The translations under genes and the position numbers were made by a program. A DNA stretch of 34,989 nt, from NCBI RefSeq assembly GCF_000614145.1, contig NZ_BAKK01000041.1, forward strand, positions 1-34,989, read 5' to 3'. Positions 10,059 through 19,944 of this stretch are shown in pieces (the first letter of the stretch is position 1; every line of letters begins with the position of its first letter). The notes under the pieces were generated by a model. The model did not search any database and was not told the DNA's origin. It was given only the letters and a program-made list of their open reading frames with translations. Source of the DNA: Bacteroides faecichinchillae JCM 17102. GTDB lineage: Bacteria; Bacteroidota; Bacteroidia; Bacteroidales; Bacteroidaceae.

Positions 10059-11735
10059 TTAAATAATGCTTTTTGCTCTATCTAATGCTACATTAATATT
10101 GGGGCAAATATTCTCTTCTCCCAGTAATTCGTAAAAACCGGATTTACCTAATACATGATGCACTTTCTCATTGACTCCGGAAAGAATAACAGTTATTTTT
10201 TCTTTCTGAGACATTTGACAAAGTGTTGTCAGATTATGAATACCGGTAGAATCAATAAAAGGAACTTTACGCATACGGATGATACGTACTTTCGGTCGAT
10301 CTCCCAATTGTGCCATTGTTTCTTCAAATTTGGTAGCAATACCAAAGAAGTAAGGACCATTGATTTCATATACTTCTACTCCTTGGGGGATAGTCAGATG
10401 TTCTTCATGTAAGGTGATATCAGATTCTGAGTTTGGGTCAATTTCATCAGTGATAACTGAAATTTCTGTAGTTTCCATTACACGCTTCATGAAAAGAACA
10501 CAAGCTATGACTAACCCGACTTCGATGGCAATTGTCAGGTCGAAGATAACAGTCAGGAAAAAGGTAATCAACAATACCGTAACATCTGACTTAGGATTTT
10601 TTAATAGCGCTTTAAATACACGCCAGCCACTCATATTATAAGATACGATAACCAGCACTCCGGCAAGGCACGCCATAGGAATGTATTGTGCAAGCGGCAT
10701 TAAAAATAGTAAAATCAAAAGCAGGACTACTGCATGGATAATTCCGGCTACAGGGGTTTTACCTCCGTTATTGATATTAGTCATCGTACGTGCGATAGCT
10801 CCTGTAGCAGGGATACCACCAAATAAAGGAGTTATAATATTTGCTACACCCTGTGCGACTAATTCTGTATTAGAATCGTGTCGGTCACCTATCACACCAT
10901 CTGCTACTGTAGCGGATAGCAAAGATTCGATAGCTCCCAATACTGCAATAGTAATAGCTACCGGAAATAGATTTTTGATAGCTTCCCAATTTAAAGCTGG
11001 TACGGTAGCATCTGGAAGTTCGGAATTGATTGTAAAGCGATCACCAATGGTAGGAATACACTCTATTCCGCCATAAATCTTCATTAAATATACGGCGACT
11101 GTCACTACCACAATAGCAATTAATGAACCTGGAATTTTTTTAGAAAACTTGGGAGAAATAGCAATGATAAAGATACTGACAATGCTTACAATAGTATTCC
11201 ACCAGTTTATCGTATCAAAATGCTGGAAATAAATGATCCATTTTCCAATGAAATCACCCGGTACTTTTTCTCCTCCGAATGTCAGACCAAATATATCTGC
11301 AATTTGTGTGGTAAAGATAGTGACGGCAATACCACTGGTGAAACCTACAATAATAGGGTAAGGAATAAATTTAATGACAGCTCCCAGTTTAAATACTCCT
11401 AATAATATAAGAAGAACACCTGCCATCAAAGTGGCAATTATCAGTCCGGCTTCACCATATTGCTGAATGATGCCGTAAATGATGACGATAAAAGCACCTG
11501 TTGGTCCCCCAATTTGTACTTTACTTCCTCCTAATAGAGAAATGATGAATCCGGCAATGATGGCAGTAATGATACCTTTTTCCGGCGATACTCCTGAAGC
11601 GATACCGAAAGCGATAGCTAAAGGAAGTGCTACGATACCTACGATGATACCTGCCATCAAGTCCGCCATAAATGTTTCTTTTGAATAATTCTTCAGACAA
11701 GAAACCAGTTTGGGTTTAAATTCAAATAGCTTCAT
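10059..11735 (-). CDS. SulP-family anion transporter with STAS domain
   Basis: A 558-residue inner-membrane SulP/SLC26 transporter, likely carrying sulfate, bicarbonate or another small anion. The N-terminal signature PLAIAFGIASGVSPEKG, then VQIGGPTGAF, marks the family. About 12-14 hydrophobic segments run to residue 420. The C-terminal STAS domain (about 440-555) has the expected VPFIDSTG helix-start motif, where the D-S-T is the anti-sigma-antagonist-like site. The length is normal and the frame intact. The start MKLFEFKPKLVSCLKNYSKE is preceded by an AT-rich leader with a -7 element at 11786-11793. No carbonic anhydrase gene lies beside it, so the substrate cannot be set from context. The rubrerythrin is transcribed divergently upstream. 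Confidence 0.93.
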   Translation of the reverse strand: MKLFEFKPKLVSCLKNYSKETFMADLMAGIIVGIVALPLAIAFGIASGVSPEKGIITAIIAGFIISLLGGSKVQIGGPTGAFIVIIYGIIQQYGEAGLIIATLMAGVLLILLGVFKLGAVIKFIPYPIIVGFTSGIAVTIFTTQIADIFGLTFGGEKVPGDFIGKWIIYFQHFDTINWWNTIVSIVSIFIIAISPKFSKKIPGSLIAIVVVTVAVYLMKIYGGIECIPTIGDRFTINSELPDATVPALNWEAIKNLFPVAITIAVLGAIESLLSATVADGVIGDRHDSNTELVAQGVANIITPLFGGIPATGAIARTMTNINNGGKTPVAGIIHAVVLLLILLFLMPLAQYIPMACLAGVLVIVSYNMSGWRVFKALLKNPKSDVTVLLITFFLTVIFDLTIAIEVGLVIACVLFMKRVMETTEISVITDEIDPNSESDITLHEEHLTIPQGVEVYEINGPYFFGIATKFEETMAQLGDRPKVRIIRMRKVPFIDSTGIHNLTTLCQMSQKEKITVILSGVNEKVHHVLGKSGFYELLGEENICPNINVALDRAKSII

Positions 11736-11785
11736 TTTTTATAGGTTGTTTGTATATTTATTGCTCTTTTGTAATGTAGAGGTTG

Positions 11786-11793
11786 CAAAATTA
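11786..11793 (-). promoter_or_regulatory. Candidate -7 promoter element for the SulP gene
   Basis: Minus strand TAATTTTG followed by CA matches TAnnTTTG, about 50 bases before the SulP start codon. No -33 element is convincing. Confidence 0.45.
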
Positions 11794-11912
11794 GATAAAA
11801 TAATTCATATAAATATGTTTTGGAACATACTATTTGTTTGTTGATAGGTTTTATCAATGAGGTGATAGTTTTTATTAATAAAGAAAAAGGTGCTGATTAT
11901 GAACAAAAATCT

Positions 11913-11920
11913 TATATTTG
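11913..11920 (+). promoter_or_regulatory. Candidate -7 promoter element for rubrerythrin
   Basis: TATATTTG followed by CG matches the Bacteroides -7 consensus, about 65 bases upstream of the rubrerythrin ATG. The -33 position lacks a clear TTTG. Confidence 0.5.
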
Positions 11921-11985
11921 CGTTATAGAAAAAGCGACAATTTACGTCTAAATAGGTTTTACACCAATTAAATTATATCAGAATT

Positions 11986-12564
11986 ATGACTAAAAGTATT
12001 AAAGGAACTCAAACAGAAAAGAATCTGTTAACTTCATTCGCAGGAGAATCACAAGCAAGAATGCGTTACACTTATTTTGCAAGTGTTGCTAAAAAAGAAG
12101 GTTATGAACAAATCTCTGCTATTTTCACTGAAACAGCTGACCAAGAGAAAGAACATGCTAAACGTATGTTTAAGTTCCTTGAGGGCGGTATGGTTGAAAT
12201 TACTGCTAGTTATCCGGCAGGTGTAATTGGTAATACACTCGAAAATCTGCGTGCAGCTGCTGCGGGTGAGCATGAAGAATGGTCATTGGATTATCCTCAC
12301 TTTGCAGACGTTGCGGAACAAGAAGGTTTCCCGATGATCGCTGCTATGTATCGTAATATCTCTATTGCTGAAAAAGGTCATGAAGAAAGATATTTAGCTT
12401 TCGTAAATAATATCGAGAATATGACTGTATTTGCTAAAGAAGGTGAGGTGGTATGGCAATGTCGTAACTGCGGTTATATTACTGTAGGTAAGGAAGCTCC
12501 TGAAGTTTGTCCGGCATGTCTGCATCCGCAAGCATATTTCGAAGTGAAAAAGGAAAACTATTAA
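11986..12564 (+). CDS. rbr: Rubrerythrin
   Basis: A 192-residue cytoplasmic peroxide-reducing protein of anaerobes. The N-terminal four-helix ferritin-like domain supplies the di-iron site ligands, visible in AGESQARMRYTYFA, TADQEKEHAKRMF and ISIAEKGHEERY. The C-terminal rubredoxin domain has two Cys pairs, CRNCGY and CPACLHPQ (about residues 158-180), for the FeCys4 centre. It would take electrons from NADH via rubredoxin or flavoprotein partners and reduce H2O2 to water. The gene is monocistronic: a promoter element lies at 11913 and a strong terminator starts 17 bases after the stop codon. In Bacteroides such genes are usually part of the oxidative stress response. The frame is complete and the length normal. 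Confidence 0.97.
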   Translation: MTKSIKGTQTEKNLLTSFAGESQARMRYTYFASVAKKEGYEQISAIFTETADQEKEHAKRMFKFLEGGMVEITASYPAGVIGNTLENLRAAAAGEHEEWSLDYPHFADVAEQEGFPMIAAMYRNISIAEKGHEERYLAFVNNIENMTVFAKEGEVVWQCRNCGYITVGKEAPEVCPACLHPQAYFEVKKENY

Positions 12565-12580
12565 ATAGTAGCATACGAAG

Positions 12581-12617
12581 AAGAAAGCCGCGATGGGATC
12601 TCTATCGCGGCTTTCTT
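12581..12617 (+). terminator. Rho-independent terminator after rubrerythrin
   Basis: A perfect 14-bp stem, AAGAAAGCCGCGAT (12581-12594) with ATCGCGGCTTTCTT (12604-12617), a 9-base loop and a T-rich tail. It is GC-rich at the core and is the clearest terminator in the window. Confidence 0.93.
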
Positions 12618-12717
12618 TATTTTCTTTTATCTGCTTTTTCTCTTTCTACTTTTAAGGTGTATATTTATTCCTTTTTCTTTATTTTTATGTTTCAGCTAAA
12701 AAAACTAATATACAGTA

Positions 12718-12748
12718 TTGTTTATTATTGTATAATATCGTATTTTTG
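12718..12748 (+). promoter_or_regulatory. Promoter of the protease/SusCD operon
   Basis: ATTG at 12717-12720 lies 20 bases before TATTTTTG (12741-12748), matching the Bacteroides -33/-7 arrangement. Transcription would begin near 12755. That excludes the longer in-frame ATG at 12728 and supports the signal-peptide start at 12803. Confidence 0.65.
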
Positions 12749-12802
12749 CGTGAAAACGTTGCATATTGCTTTGCTAAATGTGTAACTATAAAGCAGCGAT
12801 AT

Positions 12803-14350
12803 ATGAAAAGATTAAAATTATTGACTTGTTTGTTTGTCTACCTTAGTGTATCAAACATTTCTGTAGCTCAGCATTCTCCTTCGTTGAAATGGCATAAAAT
12901 GTATAATGATACATTACAAGGGGTGAGATCTGAAGATGCATTACATTTTTTAAAAACCAAAAAACTGACCCCTCGCAAACAAATCATTGTCGGTATTATT
13001 GATTCTGGTATTGATACTACTGTTGTCGATCTTCAATCTGCTCTTTGGACTAACCGCAAAGAGAAACAGGATGGAAAGGATAATGATAAAAACGGATACA
13101 CGGATGATATACATGGTTGGAATTTTTTAGGAACCAAAGACGGAACTTTTAACATGATTAGTGCTGGTACCGAAGAATATCGTGAATTTAAAAGACTTTT
13201 TCCAAAGTATAAAGACAAGGATTCCGCTTCTGTGAAAGATGTTAACGAGTATGCTTATTATAATATGATGAAGAAGAAAGCAGGTATCGTTAATTACATA
13301 AAGTTTTTTGGATATACTGCCATGAAAGATGATGCTTATCAGTTGGTAGATTCTGTATTGCAAGTGACACCGGGAGTATCAGTAGACACGTTGACAATCA
13401 ACGGACTCACTCATTTACCCATTGATAATGAGAAATGGAATAAAGCCTGCCAAACTCTATTTGTCGATATGTATAAAGGAGGGAAAGATGCGTTATGGAA
13501 AAAAATCAGAGATACGCATAGGTCACAGTTCAATTTGATGAAAAAACGTATTGATGGTATTGAACATGATGCGGACAAACGACTGTTGATGGGAGATGAT
13601 ATGACGGATCCAAAGGACCGTTTTTATGGAAATACTATCCTACAGGTGGAAGGTTGTGATCATGGCACATTTGTGGCTGGAGTTATTGCCGGACAAGGAG
13701 TGGGTAATGTCTCGGTGACAGGGGTTTATCCGCAAGCTAAGTTGATGATACTTCGTGCCGTACCCGATGGCGATGAATATGATAAGGATATAGCAACTGC
13801 TATCCGATATGCTGTAGATAATGGTGCTAAAGTCATTAATATGAGTTTAGGTAAATATACGTCTCCTAATGCGGAGATGGTAAATGAAGCCATTGCCTAT
13901 GCTGCAAAAAAAGATGTTTTGTTAGTTCAGGCAGCGGGAAATAATAAAAAGGATATCGATGATGTTGCTTATTTTCCTTCGGCAAAAGATAAATCGGGAG
14001 CTATTTTCTCTAACTATTTAAGAGTGGGGGCATCAGATAAACGAGGAAAAATGTGTTCATTCTCCAATTATGGGCAGAAGGGAGTTGATGTGTTTGCTCC
14101 GGGTGAAGATATTACTTCAGTCACTGTCGGCAACGAATATATGAAGTCGCAGGGAACAAGTATTGCGGCTCCGGTAGTAACTGCTGTAGCTGCTATGCTT
14201 CGAGCATATTTCCCTAAATTAAAAGCTGCGCAGGTCAAGGATATTTTGATAAAAAGCGTTCGTCCGATGCAGGAAGAAGGGCTTTGTACGAGTGGGGGTA
14301 TTGTGGACGCATTACAAGCTGTGAAATTAGCAATAGAATATAAGAAATGA
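12803..14350 (+). CDS. Secreted subtilisin-like serine protease (S8 family)
   Basis: A 515-residue exported protease with a signal peptide ending near NISVAQ (residue 23). The catalytic triad is complete: D67 in VGIIDSGID, H287 in CDHGTFVAGVIAG and S453 in SQGTSIAAPVV, plus the oxyanion Asn in QAAGNN. The stretch between Asp and His is about 220 residues, against a few dozen in subtilisin. It is rich in charged residues and starts with an acidic DGKDNDKNGYTDD segment that looks calcium-binding, so a large insertion shapes the active site. An in-frame ATG at 12728 lies upstream of the probable transcription start and lacks a signal peptide before it. The gene is first in an operon: its stop overlaps the start of the S9 peptidase gene (ATGA). 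It probably cleaves extracellular or periplasmic proteins to feed the SusCD pair. Confidence 0.93.
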   Translation: MKRLKLLTCLFVYLSVSNISVAQHSPSLKWHKMYNDTLQGVRSEDALHFLKTKKLTPRKQIIVGIIDSGIDTTVVDLQSALWTNRKEKQDGKDNDKNGYTDDIHGWNFLGTKDGTFNMISAGTEEYREFKRLFPKYKDKDSASVKDVNEYAYYNMMKKKAGIVNYIKFFGYTAMKDDAYQLVDSVLQVTPGVSVDTLTINGLTHLPIDNEKWNKACQTLFVDMYKGGKDALWKKIRDTHRSQFNLMKKRIDGIEHDADKRLLMGDDMTDPKDRFYGNTILQVEGCDHGTFVAGVIAGQGVGNVSVTGVYPQAKLMILRAVPDGDEYDKDIATAIRYAVDNGAKVINMSLGKYTSPNAEMVNEAIAYAAKKDVLLVQAAGNNKKDIDDVAYFPSAKDKSGAIFSNYLRVGASDKRGKMCSFSNYGQKGVDVFAPGEDITSVTVGNEYMKSQGTSIAAPVVTAVAAMLRAYFPKLKAAQVKDILIKSVRPMQEEGLCTSGGIVDALQAVKLAIEYKK

Positions 14351-16613
14351 GAAAACTGATCTTTATATTATTCTCAAGCATTTTTTCCCTGTCTGTTTTT
14401 GCTCAGGAAGCGAATTGGACGCAGGCTGAAAAATGTTCCGCTGATTCTTTGGAACAATATATAAAAGGTAGGACTCTTTATCCCAATTGGATAAAAGGCA
14501 GCCACTATTTTTCTTATGACGTAAAAAGTCAAGATGGAAACCGGCATTATCTGGTGAATGCTGAAAATGGGAAAAGAAAAAGCATGATAAAGGATAATAA
14601 ACTGTTTGTCCGTCAATATGCTCAGATTACTGGAGATACGTTGGATGCAAAAGATATTCAGCTGTATGGGTATCAATTTAAGAATAATGATTTTAGCCGC
14701 TTTTATCTCGATAAGAAAGGCAAATCAATGGTCTATGATATGAATACAGGTAAGCTGTCTGAAATCCCGGTTGAGAAGAAAGTGATAGATCGTTTAGATC
14801 TTAAAAAATCTTGCCATAGTGCTGATTCTTTATATAGTATGTTAGGAAGTGGTTATGACTTGTTTGTGCGAGATAATCGGACAGGGTCCGTAAAACGAGT
14901 CACGTTTGACGGAAAAGAAGATGCTTCTTATACTTATCGTAATTCGAAGGATACGGTATCTACCAATTCGAAAGGTTTTTGGCTGGGACATCGGTATATA
15001 TATATGATGCAGGACATGAGTGAAGTGAAAGAAATAAGCTTAATTCATTCACTGGGTAATTCACGTCCTACTATGAATACCTTTAAAATGCCTATGCCAG
15101 GTGATGCGGGAGTACGTCAGTATCGTGTGTTTTGGTATGATGCCGATCGGGGGCAAGGGAAACTACTACCTATCGAAAAGTATCCGGATCAGGTTGTGGC
15201 AATGGATTATTTCCGCTCTCTTACCGCATTATATATTACCCGGAGAAGCCGTAAGGCCGACAAAATAGATCTTTGCCGGATAAATGTGGAAGACGGTACG
15301 GTCACTGAACTGATTTCGGAAGAGTGTGTTCCTCATATCAATCTTACTTTGTTTAATTATAAGATATTGGAGCAAGGTAAATATTTCATTTGGTGGTCAG
15401 AGCGTACGGGAAAAGGGAATTATTATCTTTATGATCATAACGGAAAATTGCTGAATCGTATCACAAAAGGTGAAAATCTTGTAGCCGGTAACATTGTTCA
15501 TGTGGATACGCTGAAAAGAGAAATGGTCTTTTCTGGATACGGAAAAGAGGAAGGCATAAATCCTTATTATACTTTTTTCTATAAAGCGCGTTTGGATGGC
15601 AAGGAACAAGTTTTGCTGACTCCTGGTAATGGCAATCATGAGCTGACTCTTTCCGGAGATAGGAAATATGCGGTAGATAAGTATTCGCGTATGGATATGT
15701 TTCCGGTGATGAATGTGTTGTCCATTGAAAATCCCAGGAAGAATTTTAAGGTAGACCAAATGGATGGCAGTGATCTTCGGCAGGCCGGATGGCAGCCCCT
15801 ACGCTGTTGAAAGTGAAAGCGGCCGATGGACAGACAGATTTATATGGATTGATGTATCTGCCTTCTCATTTGGATAAGAGCAAGAAATATCCGATTATAA
15901 GTAATGTATATCCGGGTCCTCAGGATGATCAGATTCCTCAATCTTTCGTACTTGATGATAATGGTAATCAGTCTTTAGCGGAGTTGGGTTTTATTGTGAT
16001 CAATGTAGCCCCGAGAGGGAGCTCGCCATTGCGCGGACATGATTTTTATTGCTTTAGCTATGGTAATTTGCGTGATTATCCGTTGGCAGATGACAAATAT
16101 GTGATAGAACAGTTGGCTAAGGAATATCCTTATATTGATTTAGATAGAGTAGGTATTTACGGTCATTCCGGAGGAGCTTTTCAGACGGTAGCCTCAATCC
16201 TTACTTATCCGGACTTTTATAAAGTGGCAGTAGCCGCCTCCGGCAATCATGATAACAATATATATATTCAATGGTGGGGAGAAACATTTCATGGATTGAA
16301 TGAGAAAAAAGATACTAAGACGGGAAAAATGACTTTTTCCGTGAAGATTCCTACTAATATGGAGTTAGCAGGTAATTTGAAAGGAAAGTTGATGCTGATT
16401 ACCGGTGATGTAGATAAGAATGTGCCTCCTTCCTCTACCTATCGGTTGGCGGATGCTTTGATTAAAGCGAATAAGCGTTTTGATATGTTTATTCTTCCAG
16501 GGAAAGACCATGGGGTGATGAGCCCTTATTATCAGAACCTGATTCGTTACTACTTTGTGGAGAATCTTCTTCGGCCTTCACAAAGACATATTGATATTAT
16601 TAACCATAAATAA
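14347..16613 (+). CDS. Secreted S9 (dipeptidyl-peptidase IV-like) peptidase (frameshifted in this sequence)
   Basis: The frame opens at 14347 and stops at 15810, and the rest is read from another frame to 16613. Adding one C to the run of four at 15796-15799 gives WQPPTLLKVKAADG and one 755-residue protein, a normal length for the DPP4/DPP-like S9 group. A signal peptide (ending SLSVFAQ) is followed by a DPP4-type beta-propeller and then an alpha/beta-hydrolase domain. The triad is S608 in GIYGHSGGAF, D690 in TGDVDKNVPP and H722 in PGKDHGVMSP. Such enzymes release dipeptides or cleave after proline in short peptides. It overlaps the subtilase gene by four bases and is 6 bases from susC, so the three are likely translated from one mRNA. 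The break is most likely a sequencing undercall. Confidence 0.9.
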
Positions 16614-16619
16614 AAGCTT

Positions 16620-19600
16620 ATGAGGTGTATGGGAATATTTAGAGTATTTCTATTAAGTTGTTTATGCTGTATGGCTATAGGCTTGTCTGCTCAAAGGCCA
16701 CAAGGTGATGCTACGATCCAAGTTAAGGTGACTATAGTGGATTCAGACAAAAATCCATTGCCGGGAGCTACAGTAAAAGTAGCAGGCAAAGCTCAGGGAG
16801 TTATCTCAAATGAAAATGGTGAGGTATCGTTGTGGGTTGATAAAAATGCTGAAATTGAATTTAGCTATGTCGGCATGAAACCTTTAGTAATGCGAGTGAC
16901 TAAACCTATTTCCGGATATATCACGTTGGAAGATGTAGTGTCTGAATTGGATCAAGTGGTAGTCACAGGATATCAACGTACTACCAAACGTCGTACTACG
17001 GGATCATTAGCAACATTAACGGCAAAAGATTTGAAAGGTGCGCCAACAGCGAATTTGGATATGTTGATGCAGGGGAAAATTGCAGGTGTAGATATTAAAG
17101 CTGTTTCTGGTCGCCCAGGGGAATCTGCAAAGATTCGTATTCGAGGTACAAATACGATCACAGGTAATGCTGAGCCGCTATGGGTAGTAGATGGAGTTCC
17201 TTTACAGAGGGACATACCGAGTATCGAAACTAGCCGAATTAAAGCTGGAGATTTTAATGACATTTTTACGAATGGAATTGCTGGGATTAATCCTAGTGAT
17301 ATCGAATCTGTTACAGTCTTGAAAGATGCTTCTGCAGCTGCTATTTATGGTTCTCGTGCAGCGGGTGGTGTAATTGTTGTGACAACGAAGCGAGGAAAAG
17401 AGGGTAAGATGCAAATTAATTATTCTACGAATGTTTCTATTGTTACAAGCCCTCCTAGAGATGCAAACTTGATGAATTCCAAAGAAAAGTTGGCTTGGGA
17501 ACAAGAATTGTGGGATGAATTTTCTGCAAAAAAGTTTGCAGAGGGTAGTAATTATCCGGTAATAGGTGTTGTGGGGATGATTCGTTCTGGATATAAACAA
17601 TATGCCGGCATGACCAAGGAACAACAAGATGCAACAATTGAATCTTTGGGAGCACATACGACAGATTGGTTTCAAGAGCTGTTTCAGAATTCTGTATCGC
17701 AGAGCCATTATTTGTCTTTATCCGGAGGTTCAGAAAAGAATTCATATTACGTATCACTAGGTTATTCACAGAATAACGGATTAGTGAAGAAAACAGATTA
17801 TGATCGTTATAATGTAAATGCTAAAATAGACATGAAACCCAATAAACGGGTAAAATTAGGTTTTACGGCTGATATGGCGATGCAACATTCAAACTCCTCT
17901 TCATTGGGTGTGGATCCATTCAAGTATGCTTATTTTGCTAATCCATATGAAAAGGTTTATAATGAAGACGGTTCGTATGCAGCAGATAAAACTTATTATA
18001 GTTTGTCACATGCTAATGGTTCTTATGATGTAAGATTACCAAAAGATGGATATAACATATTCCGCGAGATCAATGAAACATCCAATAATACGAAAAATAT
18101 TTCAGCTTCGTTAATTGCTAATTTAAGTGTGAATATTCTCGATAATTTCAGTTTTGAAGGTCTGGCTTCGTATGGTTATGTTTCAAATACGACCGATAAT
18201 ATTAACGGAAAGAATACTTATGCGGCATGGACAGACCGTCCTTTTAAAGATGATAATACAGATCGTATATATGGTTCAATCACACAGACTTCGGCATATA
18301 ATACCAGTTATAATTTGCGAGGACAGTTGCATTATTTCAATACATTTGCTGAAGATCATTATATCAGTGCTTTGTTGGGAACAGAGATTCGAGGGCAATA
18401 TGCTAAAAGTATTTATGAAAAACGATATGGGTATGATCCGGTGACGGGTAATTCAGCAACGCCTACTTATCCGTCAGATACTAAGATAGAATATGCTGAT
18501 TTATTAGCTTATGCTGCTATTATAGATGGGTTGTCGGGACAAAGTATTGTAGAAGATGCATTTGCATCTTTCTATTTTTCATTTGATTATGTGTTTAAAC
18601 AGCGTTATGTTCTTAGTTTTACAGGGCGTACCGATGGCTCTAATAATTTTGGGAGTAAAGAACAATTTAATCCTACGGGTTCATTAGGTTTGTCGTGGAA
18701 TGTAGATCAAGAAGCTTTTATGCAATCCTTGAAGTCTGTTATCAGTAGTCTTTCATTTCGTGCTGCATTTGGATATACTGGAAATATAAATAAAAGTGTT
18801 TATCCGCAATTAGTAATGGATTATAATTCATCATTCCGTCGGACAGATACAGATTATTATCGTATGGGATATCTGAAGAATGCACCAAATCCACATTTGC
18901 GTTGGGAAAAAACAAGAGATATGAAAATATCGATGGATATGGGCTTTTTTAATGATCGTTTCCGTTTGCAGGGAGAACTTTATGATCGTCGGACACGTGA
19001 TGCAGTTACAACTGTGTATGTTCCTTATACTACGGGATTTTCTACTCAATCTTACAATACTTCGGAGTTATTAAATCAAGGAATTGAAGTTACTTTGAAT
19101 GCCAATGTTTTAAAAACAAAAGATTGGAATATTTCTGTTTCTACAAATATAGCTTATAATCGGAATAAGTTGTTAAAATATGATGTTAATTCTGGGTATC
19201 GTAGTTGGGGAACTAATCATGTGGGTTATCCTTTGGGAGCTATTATTAGTGGGAAGGTAAACAAAATTGATAAAAAATTAGGTGTTTATACATATGAATC
19301 ACGTCCTGACGCTGTGTTTACAACAGCAGAAGACCGTCGAAATGCTAATAACTATTCTTTTTATTTAGGAACTAGTACTGCTCCTACTAATGGAGGATAT
19401 TCTATTTCGGTTTCTTATAAAAACTTGAATTTAAGTATAGGAGGAACTTACTCATTAGGCGGGAAAATTTTAAATAATATAAATTGTCCTATTAGTTACA
19501 GTACATTATCAGGAAACACTCTAGAGACAATACCAACACAGGAGAATGATTTATATGTCAATCATTTGAATGTGGCGAAAGATGTTGTGAATCGTTGGAC

Positions 19601-19931
19601 GCCGGACAATCCAATTACCAACGGTCATCCGCGTATCATTGATGCGTATGGCGAAGATCTTGGACTGGATGATTTTGTACCATCTATAGATTTTATAACT
19701 AAAGCTTCTATGTTAGAAGATGTGTCTTATTTTAAACTTGGTTCGTTAATGATAGGCTATAATTTTACGGGTAAGTGGATGCAGAAAGCACATATTAATT
19801 CGTTAGCATTGTCATTCAGTATGAGTAATTTATTTACTATTACAAACTACTCCGGCATTGACCCAGAGACTCCGGGAGCGGTTTATCCCACTCCACGTAC
19901 ATTCTCAATGGGACTTTCTGTCGGATTTTAA
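16620..19931 (+). CDS. SusC/RagA-family TonB-dependent outer-membrane transporter
   Basis: A 1103-residue SusC-like channel, complete. After a signal peptide (ending GLSAQ) there is a carboxypeptidase-like regulatory beta-sandwich (about residues 28-100; NPLPGATVKVAG...SYVGMKPLV). Then come the TonB-box/plug start VVVTGYQRTTKRRTTGS and the plug motifs MQGKIAGVDI, IRIRGTNT and DASAAAIYGSRAAGGVIVVTTK, and a 22-strand barrel ending in FSMGLSVGF. It has no N-terminal STN domain, so it does not carry the usual anti-sigma-linked signalling module. In-frame ATGs at 16620 and 16629 are both possible, and AGG lies just ahead of the second. It sits between two peptidase genes and susD in one operon, which suggests import of peptides, as for RagA of Porphyromonas. 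Confidence 0.95.
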   Translation: MRCMGIFRVFLLSCLCCMAIGLSAQRPQGDATIQVKVTIVDSDKNPLPGATVKVAGKAQGVISNENGEVSLWVDKNAEIEFSYVGMKPLVMRVTKPISGYITLEDVVSELDQVVVTGYQRTTKRRTTGSLATLTAKDLKGAPTANLDMLMQGKIAGVDIKAVSGRPGESAKIRIRGTNTITGNAEPLWVVDGVPLQRDIPSIETSRIKAGDFNDIFTNGIAGINPSDIESVTVLKDASAAAIYGSRAAGGVIVVTTKRGKEGKMQINYSTNVSIVTSPPRDANLMNSKEKLAWEQELWDEFSAKKFAEGSNYPVIGVVGMIRSGYKQYAGMTKEQQDATIESLGAHTTDWFQELFQNSVSQSHYLSLSGGSEKNSYYVSLGYSQNNGLVKKTDYDRYNVNAKIDMKPNKRVKLGFTADMAMQHSNSSSLGVDPFKYAYFANPYEKVYNEDGSYAADKTYYSLSHANGSYDVRLPKDGYNIFREINETSNNTKNISASLIANLSVNILDNFSFEGLASYGYVSNTTDNINGKNTYAAWTDRPFKDDNTDRIYGSITQTSAYNTSYNLRGQLHYFNTFAEDHYISALLGTEIRGQYAKSIYEKRYGYDPVTGNSATPTYPSDTKIEYADLLAYAAIIDGLSGQSIVEDAFASFYFSFDYVFKQRYVLSFTGRTDGSNNFGSKEQFNPTGSLGLSWNVDQEAFMQSLKSVISSLSFRAAFGYTGNINKSVYPQLVMDYNSSFRRTDTDYYRMGYLKNAPNPHLRWEKTRDMKISMDMGFFNDRFRLQGELYDRRTRDAVTTVYVPYTTGFSTQSYNTSELLNQGIEVTLNANVLKTKDWNISVSTNIAYNRNKLLKYDVNSGYRSWGTNHVGYPLGAIISGKVNKIDKKLGVYTYESRPDAVFTTAEDRRNANNYSFYLGTSTAPTNGGYSISVSYKNLNLSIGGTYSLGGKILNNINCPISYSTLSGNTLETIPTQENDLYVNHLNVAKDVVNRWTPDNPITNGHPRIIDAYGEDLGLDDFVPSIDFITKASMLEDVSYFKLGSLMIGYNFTGKWMQKAHINSLALSFSMSNLFTITNYSGIDPETPGAVYPTPRTFSMGLSVGF

Positions 19932-19944
19932 ATGGAGGAAAACA

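Noticed and set aside
10681..11076. Plus-strand open frame of 131 codons inside the SulP gene
   Set aside because: It is antisense to a complete, well-conserved transporter gene and has no recognisable domain or start context, so it is a shadow frame.
12507..12785. Open frame of 92 codons overlapping the end of rubrerythrin
   Set aside because: It runs through the rubrerythrin terminator hairpin in a shifted frame and yields a low-complexity Phe/Ser/Tyr-rich product.
12728..12802. Longer N-terminus for the subtilase
   Set aside because: The start at 12728 lies upstream of the likely transcription start and would bury the signal peptide 25 residues inside.
17202..17769. Antisense open frames within susC
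   Set aside because: They lie opposite the conserved plug and early barrel coding region, and their products are rich in Cys, His and Arg as expected of reverse frames.
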